The translations under genes and the position numbers were made by a program. DNA of 64,000 nucleotides, taken from NCBI GenBank assembly GCA_014360825.1, contig JACIWT010000001.1, forward strand, positions 124,001 through 188,000, written 5' to 3'. This DNA comes from Chloroflexota bacterium (lineage in GTDB: Bacteria > Chloroflexota > Anaerolineae > UBA2200 > JACIWT01). Numbering within the stretch: position 1 is the stretch's first letter; each line of letters begins with the position of its first letter. Of this stretch, positions 7,718 to 17,600 are shown piece after piece. Below the pieces are notes generated by a model. The model was not told where the DNA came from. It made no database searches and saw nothing but the letters and a program-made list of their open reading frames with translations.

Positions 7718-10700
7718 GCGTGGAGTTGGATATGCGGAGGATAGTCTGGCCGGGAATTGTCTTGGCGGCGTTATGCATTGCACTGGCGATGATCGTTTTT
7801 TTCGCGGAACCGGAAGGTATCGTTGCGGTCTCGGCAGACTGCGTTACTCCGGGACCAGGCGATGTCTATACCATCACATTCAGGAACGGCGTGTGTCCCA
7901 ACAGTGGCTACACGGGCACAGTGGATACTTATATTGCCGTTGATCTGTACAACCATGAGGGGGAGACAGTCCTCAACGTTGCTAATAATGGTGGCCGACG
8001 TGCCCTCCTGCGCTTTGATCTATCCCAGCATATTCCAGCAACGGCAGTCATCCTGGGCGCGCGGTTGACCCTGCGAGTTAACTATGCCACCGGTTCTGGC
8101 AACACTATTATAAAAAGTTATCAGATTTTGCGTCACTGGGAACCTCAGGAAGTGCGGTGGGAATATGCGTCGGAGGGGGTCCCTTGGGGAAGTCCAGGGT
8201 GCAATAGCTCTGAGGACCGATCGATGAGCCCCTCATTCTCTGTGAATGTAACCGCACCTGGTGAGTATACTTGGGATGTGACCGACATGGTCCAGTTATG
8301 GGTGAATGATCCAGCGGTCAATCACGGGGTCATCCTGATTGGGGAGGGTAGTGGTGGCAGTGTAACGTGGGCGTTCGCCAGCAGCGAGAGCGCATTGGAG
8401 ATTCGACCACGCTTGCAGGTTGTGTATCAGGGCCCACCGCCGCTGGCTACCCCGACGCCCACCTGTACACCTACTCGCACGCCGACGCCCCCTAACCCCG
8501 TGACTATCACGTCCCTGACTCGCACCGGCCTCAAAGTGCAGAGTTCTCCACCAGGGATTGCCCAGGCCTCCTCTCCGGTGCTCTTACTGTGGGAAGGGGA
8601 GGCCTACACAGCGAAGTTGAGTTTGTGGGCCTGCAACGTGGAACACGCACACCCGATCTACGTGAATGGCTACCCGTTGGATGGATACATCCTGCCGACT
8701 GGCCTGAACTGCGAGATCGAGGATAACACTGGCGGCCAGTATATGGAATTCACGCTGGAACGGGAGAATGGCCTCGATCCCAACATTGTTCTCATCAATG
8801 GGTGGAATACGATCAGTACCACCAACCAGGGAGACGTATACGATTCCTTTAAGGTAAGGGATCCTCGCATCCACGTGACGGGTAACATCACTGGGCCATG
8901 GGCTGTGGATATCGGACTTGGGACCGATGTCAATGGGATTCCATTGACTGGCACGGTGGTGGTTCCTGTGGGCTACACTGGGATGGAGCCGATACCACTG
9001 CTCTTGTGTCTTCAAGGGCGTGGAGCCGATCGTATGTCCATGCCCTATGGGAATGCGTACGTCATAGAGGCCAATAGAAGACGTTGGTTGCTGGCGGCAG
9101 TGGATATGCCAACTTATGGTTATTGGGTCTCGGGTTCCTTCCGATTTGCCGCGCGTTTCACACCGTCTTGGTTGGTTCAGGATGTGATTATGAATAGATT
9201 TCTACCGGAGATTCAAAGTCGTTTTAATGTGGACCCACGCCGTATCTATCTGGCCGGGTTTTCTGCTGGGGCCAATTCGGCCCTCGTCCTGGCTGGACGC
9301 TTCCCTGACGTGTTCGCTGGGGTGGTGGAACACTCTGGACCTCTCAATCTCACCGATTGGTATTGGCAACGCCCTGACTTGCAACTGAGCCTGCAATACG
9401 ATTTGGGCGGCTCCCCGAGCGAGCAGGGCTTTGAATACGAGCGCCGCTCGGCTTTTCATTACACCCGTAACTTGCAATACACACCCATTTCTATCACTCA
9501 TGGTCTCAGCGACACGACAGTGGCCTCCAGCCATGCCACCCATTTTTACAATGAGATGGCCGCCTACTACCCGCCCGAGGCCTATGATAAGCCCATCCCT
9601 TGGCTTTTTCCGGGCTCACACGAGCTCCCGCCCAATGCTTATCAGGACGATTTCGACTTCCTATCGCAGTATCAATTGCCCGCTGATCCAACGTCCTTGC
9701 GAATCAAAACGGACCAGAGCAAGACTTTCTGGTGGCTGGGCGTGCAGCAGGATCAAGAGATCTCGAAGCCACACTGGACTGAGGTGGACGCATCTTTCAA
9801 TGCGGCTAACAACAGCATTGACGTTGTTGTGCACGCCTACTATGGTAGCAGCCAGTATTCGGGTGCACTCAGTTTTGATCTAATGCGCATGGGTTTGAAC
9901 TCCGACGTTACCTACGCCGTCGAAGCGACGAACGAGGACACAGGCGAGTTCACTTTCAGCACAGCAGTGCCATCTGAAGGAGTGCTCACCATCGCGCACG
10001 GTGCAGCACGTTATCGCTATAGTATCTACCCTTATGATGGGGTCAGTGAGCCGCTGGAGTTACGATTGCAAGAAGGTCAGAACCAATATACAGGCACAGA
10101 TGACACCCATATCACTATCTACGAGCCCTGGGGCCACGGCACGGAACCATTGCGCGTGCGGTTCGACGACTTAACCAGCACGTTGATGCGCTTCGATCTC
10201 TCCCCCTTGTCCGAGAACGCTGTAATCAAGGAAGCGCGTCTTAGGCTATACTTGCAACAGAAAGAGCAGCCTACGACTTGGGTGAACATTGAGGCTTACG
10301 AGTTGCGGCGCAGTTGGTCGGAGGCCGAGGCTACGTGGGACCAGGCGCGGATTGGAGTGCCGTGGGAGGTTGCGGGTGCACGGGGCAGTAGTGACCGCGG
10401 GACAACCCCTGTGGGAAGATTAACGAATGTGAGGACAGTAGGCGAGTGGTATGGGATGAGCATCACCCAGCAGGTGCGGAACTGGGCCAATTATCCTGCC
10501 TCTAACTTCGGGCTGATTCTACGTGGTGCGGGCGGCGAACCACGCAACACCTGGGTACGGTTCTCTTGCTCTGAAGACGCCGATGCGAACATCCGCCCCA
10601 TTTTGGAAATCAAATATATGCTGGCCACACCCACGCCAACGGCGACTTACACCCCGACTACCACGCCCACGGTGACCAATACCCCGACAGTGACCCCGAC

Positions 10701-10794
10701 ACAGACGTGCACACCGACTCCCACTCGGGAAGCAACGGCCACGCCCACGATTGTAGTACACGAGACATATTTGCCCATCATCTTGAAGTGGTAG
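7714..10794 (+). CDS. Secreted DNRLRE-esterase-DNRLRE protein with TPT linker and LP C-terminus
   Basis: A 1026-residue protein; the ATG at 7714 overlaps the upstream stop. Order: signal/anchor helix (about 8-30); DNRLRE-type beta domain (about 45-240) with GYTGTVDTYI and RFDLS motifs; short TPT linker; a beta region (265-395); an alpha/beta-hydrolase of the PHB-depolymerase/feruloyl-esterase type (about 400-660) with nucleophile Ser517 in GFSAG, likely Asp in HGLSDT and His in PGSHELP. A second DNRLRE domain follows (about 785-970), then a TPT linker and a terminal ETYLPIILKW. Family knowledge: such hydrolases cleave esters, for example on polysaccharide side chains. It is tandem to a close paralog, so both likely act on the same surface or extracellular polymer. 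Substrate unknown. Confidence 0.8.
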   Translation: MSVELDMRRIVWPGIVLAALCIALAMIVFFAEPEGIVAVSADCVTPGPGDVYTITFRNGVCPNSGYTGTVDTYIAVDLYNHEGETVLNVANNGGRRALLRFDLSQHIPATAVILGARLTLRVNYATGSGNTIIKSYQILRHWEPQEVRWEYASEGVPWGSPGCNSSEDRSMSPSFSVNVTAPGEYTWDVTDMVQLWVNDPAVNHGVILIGEGSGGSVTWAFASSESALEIRPRLQVVYQGPPPLATPTPTCTPTRTPTPPNPVTITSLTRTGLKVQSSPPGIAQASSPVLLLWEGEAYTAKLSLWACNVEHAHPIYVNGYPLDGYILPTGLNCEIEDNTGGQYMEFTLERENGLDPNIVLINGWNTISTTNQGDVYDSFKVRDPRIHVTGNITGPWAVDIGLGTDVNGIPLTGTVVVPVGYTGMEPIPLLLCLQGRGADRMSMPYGNAYVIEANRRRWLLAAVDMPTYGYWVSGSFRFAARFTPSWLVQDVIMNRFLPEIQSRFNVDPRRIYLAGFSAGANSALVLAGRFPDVFAGVVEHSGPLNLTDWYWQRPDLQLSLQYDLGGSPSEQGFEYERRSAFHYTRNLQYTPISITHGLSDTTVASSHATHFYNEMAAYYPPEAYDKPIPWLFPGSHELPPNAYQDDFDFLSQYQLPADPTSLRIKTDQSKTFWWLGVQQDQEISKPHWTEVDASFNAANNSIDVVVHAYYGSSQYSGALSFDLMRMGLNSDVTYAVEATNEDTGEFTFSTAVPSEGVLTIAHGAARYRYSIYPYDGVSEPLELRLQEGQNQYTGTDDTHITIYEPWGHGTEPLRVRFDDLTSTLMRFDLSPLSENAVIKEARLRLYLQQKEQPTTWVNIEAYELRRSWSEAEATWDQARIGVPWEVAGARGSSDRGTTPVGRLTNVRTVGEWYGMSITQQVRNWANYPASNFGLILRGAGGEPRNTWVRFSCSEDADANIRPILEIKYMLATPTPTATYTPTTTPTVTNTPTVTPTQTCTPTPTREATATPTIVVHETYLPIILKW

Positions 10795-10831
10795 AAAAGG
10801 TTTAACGAAATTTTTGGACGAAGAGGAGCGA

Positions 10832-13800
10832 ATGCGGAAAACGTTAGGCGTATTGATGGTTGTAGCAGGTGGTATGATGGCATTGGTGGCTTTGTGGTTG
10901 GTCGGCTTGATGTCCGTTGAGACTATTGCCCAACCAGCCGAGGTCTGTGCAGCATCGAACCTCGGTGTTTACACCATCACATTCCAATATGGGGCGTGGC
11001 CCGACCCAGGATACACTGGTGCCCAGGACACGTATATTGATTTGACCCAGCCATGGGCCCACGACGGGATGTTTCCGCTCAAGGTGGATACCAAGCGCTG
11101 GTGTAAGGTGCTCATTCAGTTCGATATCTCGCAGTACATCCCGCCAGATGCGACGGTGCAAAGTGCAAGACTGACGGTTAAGCCGTATGTACCGGGTAGT
11201 CGGATGCGTGTGAATCTGTACCGGGTATTGCGCCCGTGGGTTGCTGCTGAAGCCACCTGGAATAGCCCGCTCTCCGGGGTTATGTGGCAGAGCGCTGGCT
11301 GCGATGGCCCGGACGACCGCGAGCAGGACCCTGCCAGCAGTCTCATTTTCGAGGCCAACGATTTCTACACTTTCGATGTGACAGCCATGGCCCAGGATTG
11401 GGTGCGAGAGTCATCCAGCAACCGCGGGGTGATCTTGATCGGAGAGAAAATCGCTGACGAGACCTCCTGGACTCTATTCTATTCCGAGTGGAGCGAGAGT
11501 GCGCTGCGCCCCAAGTTAGTGATCACCTACCAGGGATCGCCGCCACTGGCTACTCCTACGCCGACGCCTACCATCACACCTAGCCCGACGCCACCAAATG
11601 CCATCTCCATCACCTCTACGCAGAAGTGTCTATCTGTGGGCGGTTCGGGTGTGCTTTCCAATACCGAGACGGTGATCCTAATCTGGCAGGGGACTCCCTA
11701 TACAGCGAGGCTCTACCATCGTGCCTGTGCCGTGACGCCAGATGCTCGACGTCCCCAAAGTGTCTATGTGAACGGCAATTTCATCGGCACGATCACACCT
11801 TATTATGACTATCAGCGTCCTTGCACCTGTGACAGCGCGCCAACCAGTTACATTGACATCCCAGATGCGGCACAAGTATTGACAAGTGGGCTCAACACGG
11901 TGACCATCTACAATGATGGCTCGCCGGACAAGTCGTGGAGGCTGGGCAATTTTTACATCACAGCATCTGGAGAACTGACTACGGTCACACGGATTGATTT
12001 TTCCTTTCGCTCCAGTTACGATAACAGCATCCAGAATAGTGTGGTCGTCTTGCCCATAGGTTACGATGGTAGCCAGCCGTTGCCCCTCGTCTTCGTGGTG
12101 CAGGGTGGGCGGGGCAACCCAGGGATGCGTGATGAAATGCTCTACGGTGATGGTTACGTGATCTCGTGCAACGAGCGCGGTTGGATCTCTGCGGCGACGG
12201 ACTTGGGACCGCACCCGGGTCTGCCGCAACCTAACGAGGGAATGTACGTGGGCAGGTTAGAGGCGCAACATGATATCATTGACACAATCCGTGCTATCAC
12301 GGGCCAACTTGGTATTAATGTAGACCCGTCTCGTATTTATATGGTCGGATTCTCGACCGGGGCGTCTAAGGCACTTGTGACGGCGAGCAAATACCCCGAT
12401 GTGTTCGCGGCTGTCGTTGCTCACACCCCCCCGACCGATCTCCGGGCTTGGGCTGAGTATGGCAAGACACCACCCCCCACAGGGGGAGTTCCTCCTGCAC
12501 CCTGGGTAGAAGATAACATCGCACAAGACTTGGGTGATTATCCGCATCATGTGTTCCTATGGCAACGTTGTTCGCCCATTGCGATGGCCCGCAATGTCCA
12601 GTATATCCCGATTTCGATCACTCATTCGGTCTATGATACCGTCGTCCCACCTTCGCAATCAACTGATTATTGGGGCGCGGTGGCGGAATTCTTCGATCCG
12701 ACGACGTATCACAAATTCCTCACCCTGCATGACGCGCCCGGGCCGCATAGTGGCATGCCCAACGCGAACTACAACGATTTGGAATTCTTCTCTCAATATA
12801 CATTGCAGCCAGATCCCCGCACGATTCAGGTTCGTGTGGATGAAAGCAAGGACTATTACTGGCTGGGCATCCAACGCTTAGGGGACAATAACTGGACGGC
12901 CGCCGAATACGCTGCATTCGATCCTGAGATACGTACAATTACGATGGAAGTAAGTGCCGTCGCCGATATATTTCGCGTTGATGTAAACCTGGCGCGCATT
13001 GGTTTCGACACAGATGTGCCGTACACAGTAGATGACTATGACCCTCGGACAGGTGAGTTCAGCCGTAGCCACGTGATGCCGTCTGGGGGGCGGATTCAGT
13101 TCCTGGTACGGCGCAGCCAAGAGCCTTACACTTATGAGGGCCTCCGGCGCCAATTCGCCATCTACCCACAGTCGCAGGAGATGCCATTGCAGCAGACCAC
13201 TTTGCGGCAAGGACGCGAAGGCTATCTTGGAGTAAGGGACAGTTTCTTAGACGGACGGGATCAACCTTGGGCTCATGGCAGAGATCCTAAATTAAATCTG
13301 TATAGCGGGGGTACAGAAGAGCCGATTTTTTCCTTCGATTTGACTGGAATCCCATCGTCGTCGGTCATCAAGGGCGCGCAATTCCGATTTAGCACGGTCC
13401 CACGCACGGGTGACTACAGCGCTATTGATGTGCACTTCTACCGCCTACTGCGACCTTGGCGAGATAATGAGGCGACCTGGACGCAGGCGATGGAAGGTGT
13501 GGCTTGGGAAGTGCCTGGCGCGAAGGGGATGGGCGACCGTGCGTCTCAACCAGAGGTAACACTGCGCATTAACAACCCCCAGTATCGCTACAGTGTGAAT
13601 CTGACATCCTTGGCCCAGCATTGGGTGAATCACCCAGAGGAGAACTTCGGTTTCATTGCTGAAGGCAGTATATTTTACGGGGGCTCGCACAGTAGTTATG
13701 ACATCGCCTCCAGTGAATACGGCTCGAGCGATAATAACTACCGCCCTGAGTTGTGGATTGCCTATACGGATCCGACACCTACGTGCACGCCAACAGCAAC

Positions 13801-13933
13801 GTCCACGCCTACTTGTACGTTCACGCCTACGCCGACGGAGACGCCTACGAATACACCCACCCACACCGCAACAGCCACGCCGACGGCGACCGAAGTGGTC
13901 TATGTCATTTGGCTGCCCGTTCTTCTGAAATGA
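10832..13933 (+). CDS. Secreted DNRLRE-esterase-DNRLRE paralog with LP C-terminus
   Basis: A 1033-residue protein; the ATG at 10832 follows aagaggag, better than a TTG 18 bases upstream. It has the same architecture as its upstream neighbour: signal helix, DNRLRE (GYTGAQDTYI, about 45-235), TPT linker, beta region, hydrolase with nucleophile Ser508 in GFSTG, Asp in VYDTVV and His in GPHSGMP, second DNRLRE-like domain (GYLGVRDSFL), TPT linker and the terminal VYVIWLPVLLK. The two proteins align along their whole length but are well diverged, so this is an old duplication kept under selection. A feruloyl/acetyl-xylan-esterase-like role is a family-based guess. Confidence 0.8.
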   Translation: MRKTLGVLMVVAGGMMALVALWLVGLMSVETIAQPAEVCAASNLGVYTITFQYGAWPDPGYTGAQDTYIDLTQPWAHDGMFPLKVDTKRWCKVLIQFDISQYIPPDATVQSARLTVKPYVPGSRMRVNLYRVLRPWVAAEATWNSPLSGVMWQSAGCDGPDDREQDPASSLIFEANDFYTFDVTAMAQDWVRESSSNRGVILIGEKIADETSWTLFYSEWSESALRPKLVITYQGSPPLATPTPTPTITPSPTPPNAISITSTQKCLSVGGSGVLSNTETVILIWQGTPYTARLYHRACAVTPDARRPQSVYVNGNFIGTITPYYDYQRPCTCDSAPTSYIDIPDAAQVLTSGLNTVTIYNDGSPDKSWRLGNFYITASGELTTVTRIDFSFRSSYDNSIQNSVVVLPIGYDGSQPLPLVFVVQGGRGNPGMRDEMLYGDGYVISCNERGWISAATDLGPHPGLPQPNEGMYVGRLEAQHDIIDTIRAITGQLGINVDPSRIYMVGFSTGASKALVTASKYPDVFAAVVAHTPPTDLRAWAEYGKTPPPTGGVPPAPWVEDNIAQDLGDYPHHVFLWQRCSPIAMARNVQYIPISITHSVYDTVVPPSQSTDYWGAVAEFFDPTTYHKFLTLHDAPGPHSGMPNANYNDLEFFSQYTLQPDPRTIQVRVDESKDYYWLGIQRLGDNNWTAAEYAAFDPEIRTITMEVSAVADIFRVDVNLARIGFDTDVPYTVDDYDPRTGEFSRSHVMPSGGRIQFLVRRSQEPYTYEGLRRQFAIYPQSQEMPLQQTTLRQGREGYLGVRDSFLDGRDQPWAHGRDPKLNLYSGGTEEPIFSFDLTGIPSSSVIKGAQFRFSTVPRTGDYSAIDVHFYRLLRPWRDNEATWTQAMEGVAWEVPGAKGMGDRASQPEVTLRINNPQYRYSVNLTSLAQHWVNHPEENFGFIAEGSIFYGGSHSSYDIASSEYGSSDNNYRPELWIAYTDPTPTCTPTATSTPTCTFTPTPTETPTNTPTHTATATPTATEVVYVIWLPVLLK

Positions 13934-13964
13934 GGGCTTTGTCCGCCCAGTGGCGGAGGACATA

Positions 13965-15425
13965 ATGAGAATCTGTTTTGTCTATCCGGATATTGGCGGT
14001 GTCGAGCATTATGGCACACGCAAATACTATCATGGTATTGGCTATATCTCGTCTATGCTGAAGGGGGCAGGGCACGAGACAACGCTTGTTTACGTGCAGA
14101 GTGAGCCTGACCGCGCCCATTTCTTGGCCGAGTTGGAAACTGCTCGTCCAGATATAGTGGCCTTTTCGTCCACTACTCACCAACACCCGTTTATTGAACA
14201 ATGGGCTGCCTGGATCAAAGAGGTGCATCCAGATTGGATCACCGTCTCTGGCGGTACGCACCCGACCCTTGTGCCAGAAGAAGTCATTTCCTGGCCGCAC
14301 TTGGATTTCGTGTGTGTGGGTGAGGGCGAGTACCCCATGCAGGATTTGGCTGACCGTTTGGAGCACGGCGGCGACCCGACCACCATCCCAAATCTGTGGG
14401 CTCGTCGCGACGAAGAATTTGTCCGCAACCCACTACGCCCGCTCATTGCGGACCTGGATCTCCTACCTTTCGCTGACCGCGAGCTATTCGATTTCGATGA
14501 GATATTGCGTAGCAATGGGGGTTGGGTGGATATGATGGCCGGCCGCGGTTGCCCCTATCAATGCTCCTATTGCTGTAACCCCGGATTGCAGCAGAGGTTC
14601 AGGGGGCTAGGCAAATATGTCCGCTTCCGCAGCGTGTCCAACGTTTTAGCCGAGATTCGCTCTTTGACTCGCCGCTACCCGGTGCGGGTGCTGAATTTCC
14701 AGGACGATGTGTTCACACTTGACCGAGAATGGGCGTTGGAATTTTGCCGTGCCTATATGCGAGAGTTCACTCTTCCTTTCTGGATTAACACCCGGGTGGA
14801 ACGCATCAGCGATGAGGAACTGGTGGCAGCGCTGGCAGGCGCCGGATGTCGAGGGGTGCGAATTGGGATCGAGTCCGGAAACGAGCGATTGCGAGCCGAG
14901 ATTCTCAAGAGGCGCATGACCAACGATCAGATCCGTGCTGCCTTCCGATTGTTGCGCCGATATGGCCTGGAGACCTATACTTGTAACATGATCGGTATCC
15001 CGGGTGAGACACCGGAGATGATGGCTGAGACCGTAGCACTGAACCGTGAACTGGAACCCACTGACCTACAGTTTTCAGTCTTTTATCCCTACCCGATGAC
15101 CGAACTGTACCGATTGTCGCTGGAACAAGGCTACCTGGAAGAAGGTGCACACTTGGTGAGTTACTATGGGCGGGAGAGCGTCCTGCGTTTACCCACGATG
15201 ACGAAAGAAGACTTGGCACGCGGCTATGAGGAATTCGAGCGTTTGAAAGCCGACTTGCGCTTAAAGCGCTCGGGTGGCCTCAAGCGGTGGGCCTACCGTC
15301 TTCTACGTGTCTTGTGTGGGAGCAATGACAAGCGGATGGGTGCAGTATTGCAGGTGCTGGGGAGAATGCGCGGTCGGGTGTCGAGACTAGTTCAAACCAT
15401 CCGGGCAGCGCTATTGGGAGGATAG
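13965..15425 (+). CDS. B12-binding-domain radical SAM protein
   Basis: A 486-residue protein; the ATG at 13965 is preceded by ggcggagg at good spacing, while an in-frame start 15 bases upstream is weaker. Residues 1-150 form a cobalamin-binding-type domain (ICFVYPDIGG, HYGTRKYYHGIGYISSML, DIVAFSSTTH, VSGGTHPT, VCVGEGEYP). The radical SAM core has Cys196, Cys200 and Cys203 (GCPYQCSYC), followed by LNFQDDVFT and GIESGNE. This is the BchE/P-methylase-like class B layout. It opens the exopolysaccharide region and abuts a methyltransferase directly. The substrate is not readable; sugar or lipid modification is inference from context. Confidence 0.85.
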   Translation: MRICFVYPDIGGVEHYGTRKYYHGIGYISSMLKGAGHETTLVYVQSEPDRAHFLAELETARPDIVAFSSTTHQHPFIEQWAAWIKEVHPDWITVSGGTHPTLVPEEVISWPHLDFVCVGEGEYPMQDLADRLEHGGDPTTIPNLWARRDEEFVRNPLRPLIADLDLLPFADRELFDFDEILRSNGGWVDMMAGRGCPYQCSYCCNPGLQQRFRGLGKYVRFRSVSNVLAEIRSLTRRYPVRVLNFQDDVFTLDREWALEFCRAYMREFTLPFWINTRVERISDEELVAALAGAGCRGVRIGIESGNERLRAEILKRRMTNDQIRAAFRLLRRYGLETYTCNMIGIPGETPEMMAETVALNRELEPTDLQFSVFYPYPMTELYRLSLEQGYLEEGAHLVSYYGRESVLRLPTMTKEDLARGYEEFERLKADLRLKRSGGLKRWAYRLLRVLCGSNDKRMGAVLQVLGRMRGRVSRLVQTIRAALLGG

Positions 15426-16115
15426 ATGGATCTAGTCGCTTACTATGACGCCTATTGGCGCCAAGCCGATGACACTTTTGATATGGAGCGCTTGGGGTTG
15501 CTTGCCAGGCTCGTCTCGCCGGGCGAGCATGTATTAGAGGTAGATTGCGGGCCGGGGGTTTTAGCCAATCTCATGCGGGAGCGGGGAGCCATTGTTCAGG
15601 GAACGGATCTTTCAGCGGTGGCCGTTGAGCGGACACGAGCCAAGGGTATCCCGTGTTTGCAGGTAGATCTGGATGTCCAGCCGCTCCCCTTTGCCGATGG
15701 CACCTTTGACACTGTGGTCTCTAACTCGGCTATGGAACACCGCTTTTTCCATGAGAGGTCCCTATCGGAATGCGCACGTGTCCTCAAGCCGGGTGGCAAA
15801 TTCGTCCTCTGTCTCCCCAACATCGCGCACTGGATTTGTCGGCTGTGGGTGCTAAGCGGGCGTTTTCCGTACGTGAAGAATTCTCCCACTGATTTGATGC
15901 ATATTCGTTTTTTCACTGTGCACGAGGCTCGCCTGCTGTGTGAATCTCATGGACTCACGGTATTACGGGTGGACGGCAGTGCCAGTATGTGGGCGCAGGA
16001 GTTTTACCCCTCTATTTTGCGCCACCGACGTGTGCGCGGTCTATATGCCCGACTGGCAGGTGTCTGGCCGTCGCTTTTCGCCCGAGATTTCGTTCTCCTA
16101 TGCAGGAAAAGGTGA
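15426..16115 (+). CDS. Class I SAM-dependent methyltransferase
   Basis: A 229-residue protein starting directly after the upstream stop. SAM-binding motif I is VLEVDCGPG (about residue 40), with the acidic TDLS later, then LPFADGTFDTVVSNSAMEH and RVLKPGGKF, the Methyltransf_11 pattern. The C-terminal part (PYVKNSPTDLMHIRFFT) is typical of methyltransferases in capsule and O-antigen clusters. It probably methylates a sugar, sugar-lipid or the product of the neighbouring radical SAM enzyme. Confidence 0.8.
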   Translation: MDLVAYYDAYWRQADDTFDMERLGLLARLVSPGEHVLEVDCGPGVLANLMRERGAIVQGTDLSAVAVERTRAKGIPCLQVDLDVQPLPFADGTFDTVVSNSAMEHRFFHERSLSECARVLKPGGKFVLCLPNIAHWICRLWVLSGRFPYVKNSPTDLMHIRFFTVHEARLLCESHGLTVLRVDGSASMWAQEFYPSILRHRRVRGLYARLAGVWPSLFARDFVLLCRKR

Positions 16116-16121
16116 GACAAC

Positions 16122-17600
16122 ATGTCTTTGCGACGTGATATCACATGGGGTATATTCTGGGTGGGTGTGTCGCGCATAGGAACCAGTGCGCTGCAGTTTC
16201 TGACCACTTTGGTCCTGATGCGGCTTGTCGAGCGGGCGGATTTTGGTCTGATTGGCATGGCTTACTTGGCTATCGAGACGCTGGAGTTGTTTCGCGAACT
16301 GGGTTTCACCTCGGCATTGATCTATCGCAAGAGGGATATAGAGAAGGCCGCAGATACTGCGTTTTATGTCGTTATTGGAATGGGTGCGGCTCTCTGCGCC
16401 ACTACTTTTATCGCTTCGCCCTACATAGCCTTGTTCTTTAAGACGCCTCATCTGGAAGAGGTCCTGCGCGTCCTGGCATTTACCACTGTGCTCCGTTCGT
16501 TCGGTGAGGTCCCGCTTACTTTGCTATCTAAGGAGATGTCTTTTGACAAGCGAGTGGTGCCCGATATTGTCCCCACCCTGGGTTATGGTTTAACGGCCAC
16601 GGCGTTTGCCCTGGTGGGCCTGGGAGTATGGAGTTTGGTGATCGGCCGAATTGTGGAGAGCGTACTGGATGCCACTTTGGTGTGGTTTTTTGTCTCTTGG
16701 CGGCCCAAATGGCGGTTTGATCGGGCTATTGGGCGGGAGATGTTTGACTATGGTAAACACATTCTCGGTAGCCAGGTGCTCATCTTTTTCATCACGAACA
16801 TCGATGACGCTTTCGTCGGGCGTATACTGGGGACCGATCCCTTAGGTTCGTACCAACTTGCTTATAAATTGTCGAATCAGCCCGCCACGAACATCTCACG
16901 GCTGCTTGGCCAAGTGATGTTCCCCGCCTTCTCTCGGATACAGGACAATGTCGATTCCATGCGCCGGGCGTTTTTCAAGTCAGTGCGCTATGTTTCTTTG
17001 GTTGCCATCCCGCTCACAGCAGGGATTGTTACCTTCGGGCCGGCGTTTCTCAGGACGGTGTATGCAGGCAAGTGGAATGACGCTATCATCCCGTTGCAAT
17101 TACTCGCCATCTATGGGCTTCTGCGCGCCATTGCCGTGAATATGGGCAGCGTCTTGAAAGCAGGAGGCAAGCCCGATTGGATTATGTACATCGCTGTTCT
17201 CCGCCTTTCCGTAATGGGCATTTTGCTTTATCCAGCGACGAAATACTATGGCATCGTTGGCGTAAGTGCCCTCTCGGCTATTGTTTCCATCGTAGACTTT
17301 GTTATCTCGGCAGTACTTACTAACCGGGTTATTCGGGGCACGATGTGGGAATACGTGCGCATTCTGACCCCACCGGTCGTTTACGCGACTATCTCCTCTG
17401 CAGTGGCCTGGGTGGTCTACGATCTAACATCGGTGCAACACGGATTCATCTCCTTGGTATTGGCCGGCGCACTGATGGTGCTGTTGGATGTCACCCTAAC
17501 TTGGGTCTTTGACCGGGAATTGCGTCGCACGACGCGAGAGGTCATCGAAGAAATGCAGGAGCGCGGACGGCAGTTGATCGAGAGCCTTCAGCAGTTGTGA
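16122..17600 (+). CDS. Wzx/WzxC-like polysaccharide flippase (MOP superfamily)
   Basis: A 492-residue membrane protein with about 12-14 hydrophobic segments. The opening SLRRDITWGIFWVGVSRIG and the segments MRLVERADFGLIGMA and ELGFTSALIYRK are characteristic of the WzxC/polysaccharide-biosynthesis C branch of MOP exporters, which flip undecaprenyl-linked oligosaccharides across the membrane. The last 30 residues form a charged cytoplasmic tail. It ends with a GTGA overlap into the next glycosyltransferase. With the Wzz-like and ligase-like genes nearby it marks a Wzy-type assembly route. Confidence 0.9.
   Translation: MSLRRDITWGIFWVGVSRIGTSALQFLTTLVLMRLVERADFGLIGMAYLAIETLELFRELGFTSALIYRKRDIEKAADTAFYVVIGMGAALCATTFIASPYIALFFKTPHLEEVLRVLAFTTVLRSFGEVPLTLLSKEMSFDKRVVPDIVPTLGYGLTATAFALVGLGVWSLVIGRIVESVLDATLVWFFVSWRPKWRFDRAIGREMFDYGKHILGSQVLIFFITNIDDAFVGRILGTDPLGSYQLAYKLSNQPATNISRLLGQVMFPAFSRIQDNVDSMRRAFFKSVRYVSLVAIPLTAGIVTFGPAFLRTVYAGKWNDAIIPLQLLAIYGLLRAIAVNMGSVLKAGGKPDWIMYIAVLRLSVMGILLYPATKYYGIVGVSALSAIVSIVDFVISAVLTNRVIRGTMWEYVRILTPPVVYATISSAVAWVVYDLTSVQHGFISLVLAGALMVLLDVTLTWVFDRELRRTTREVIEEMQERGRQLIESLQQL

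Noticed and set aside
10740-10794. LPXTG sortase signal or PEP-CTERM at the C-termini
   Set aside because: No Thr-Gly after LP, no following hydrophobic helix plus basic tail, and no PEP box.
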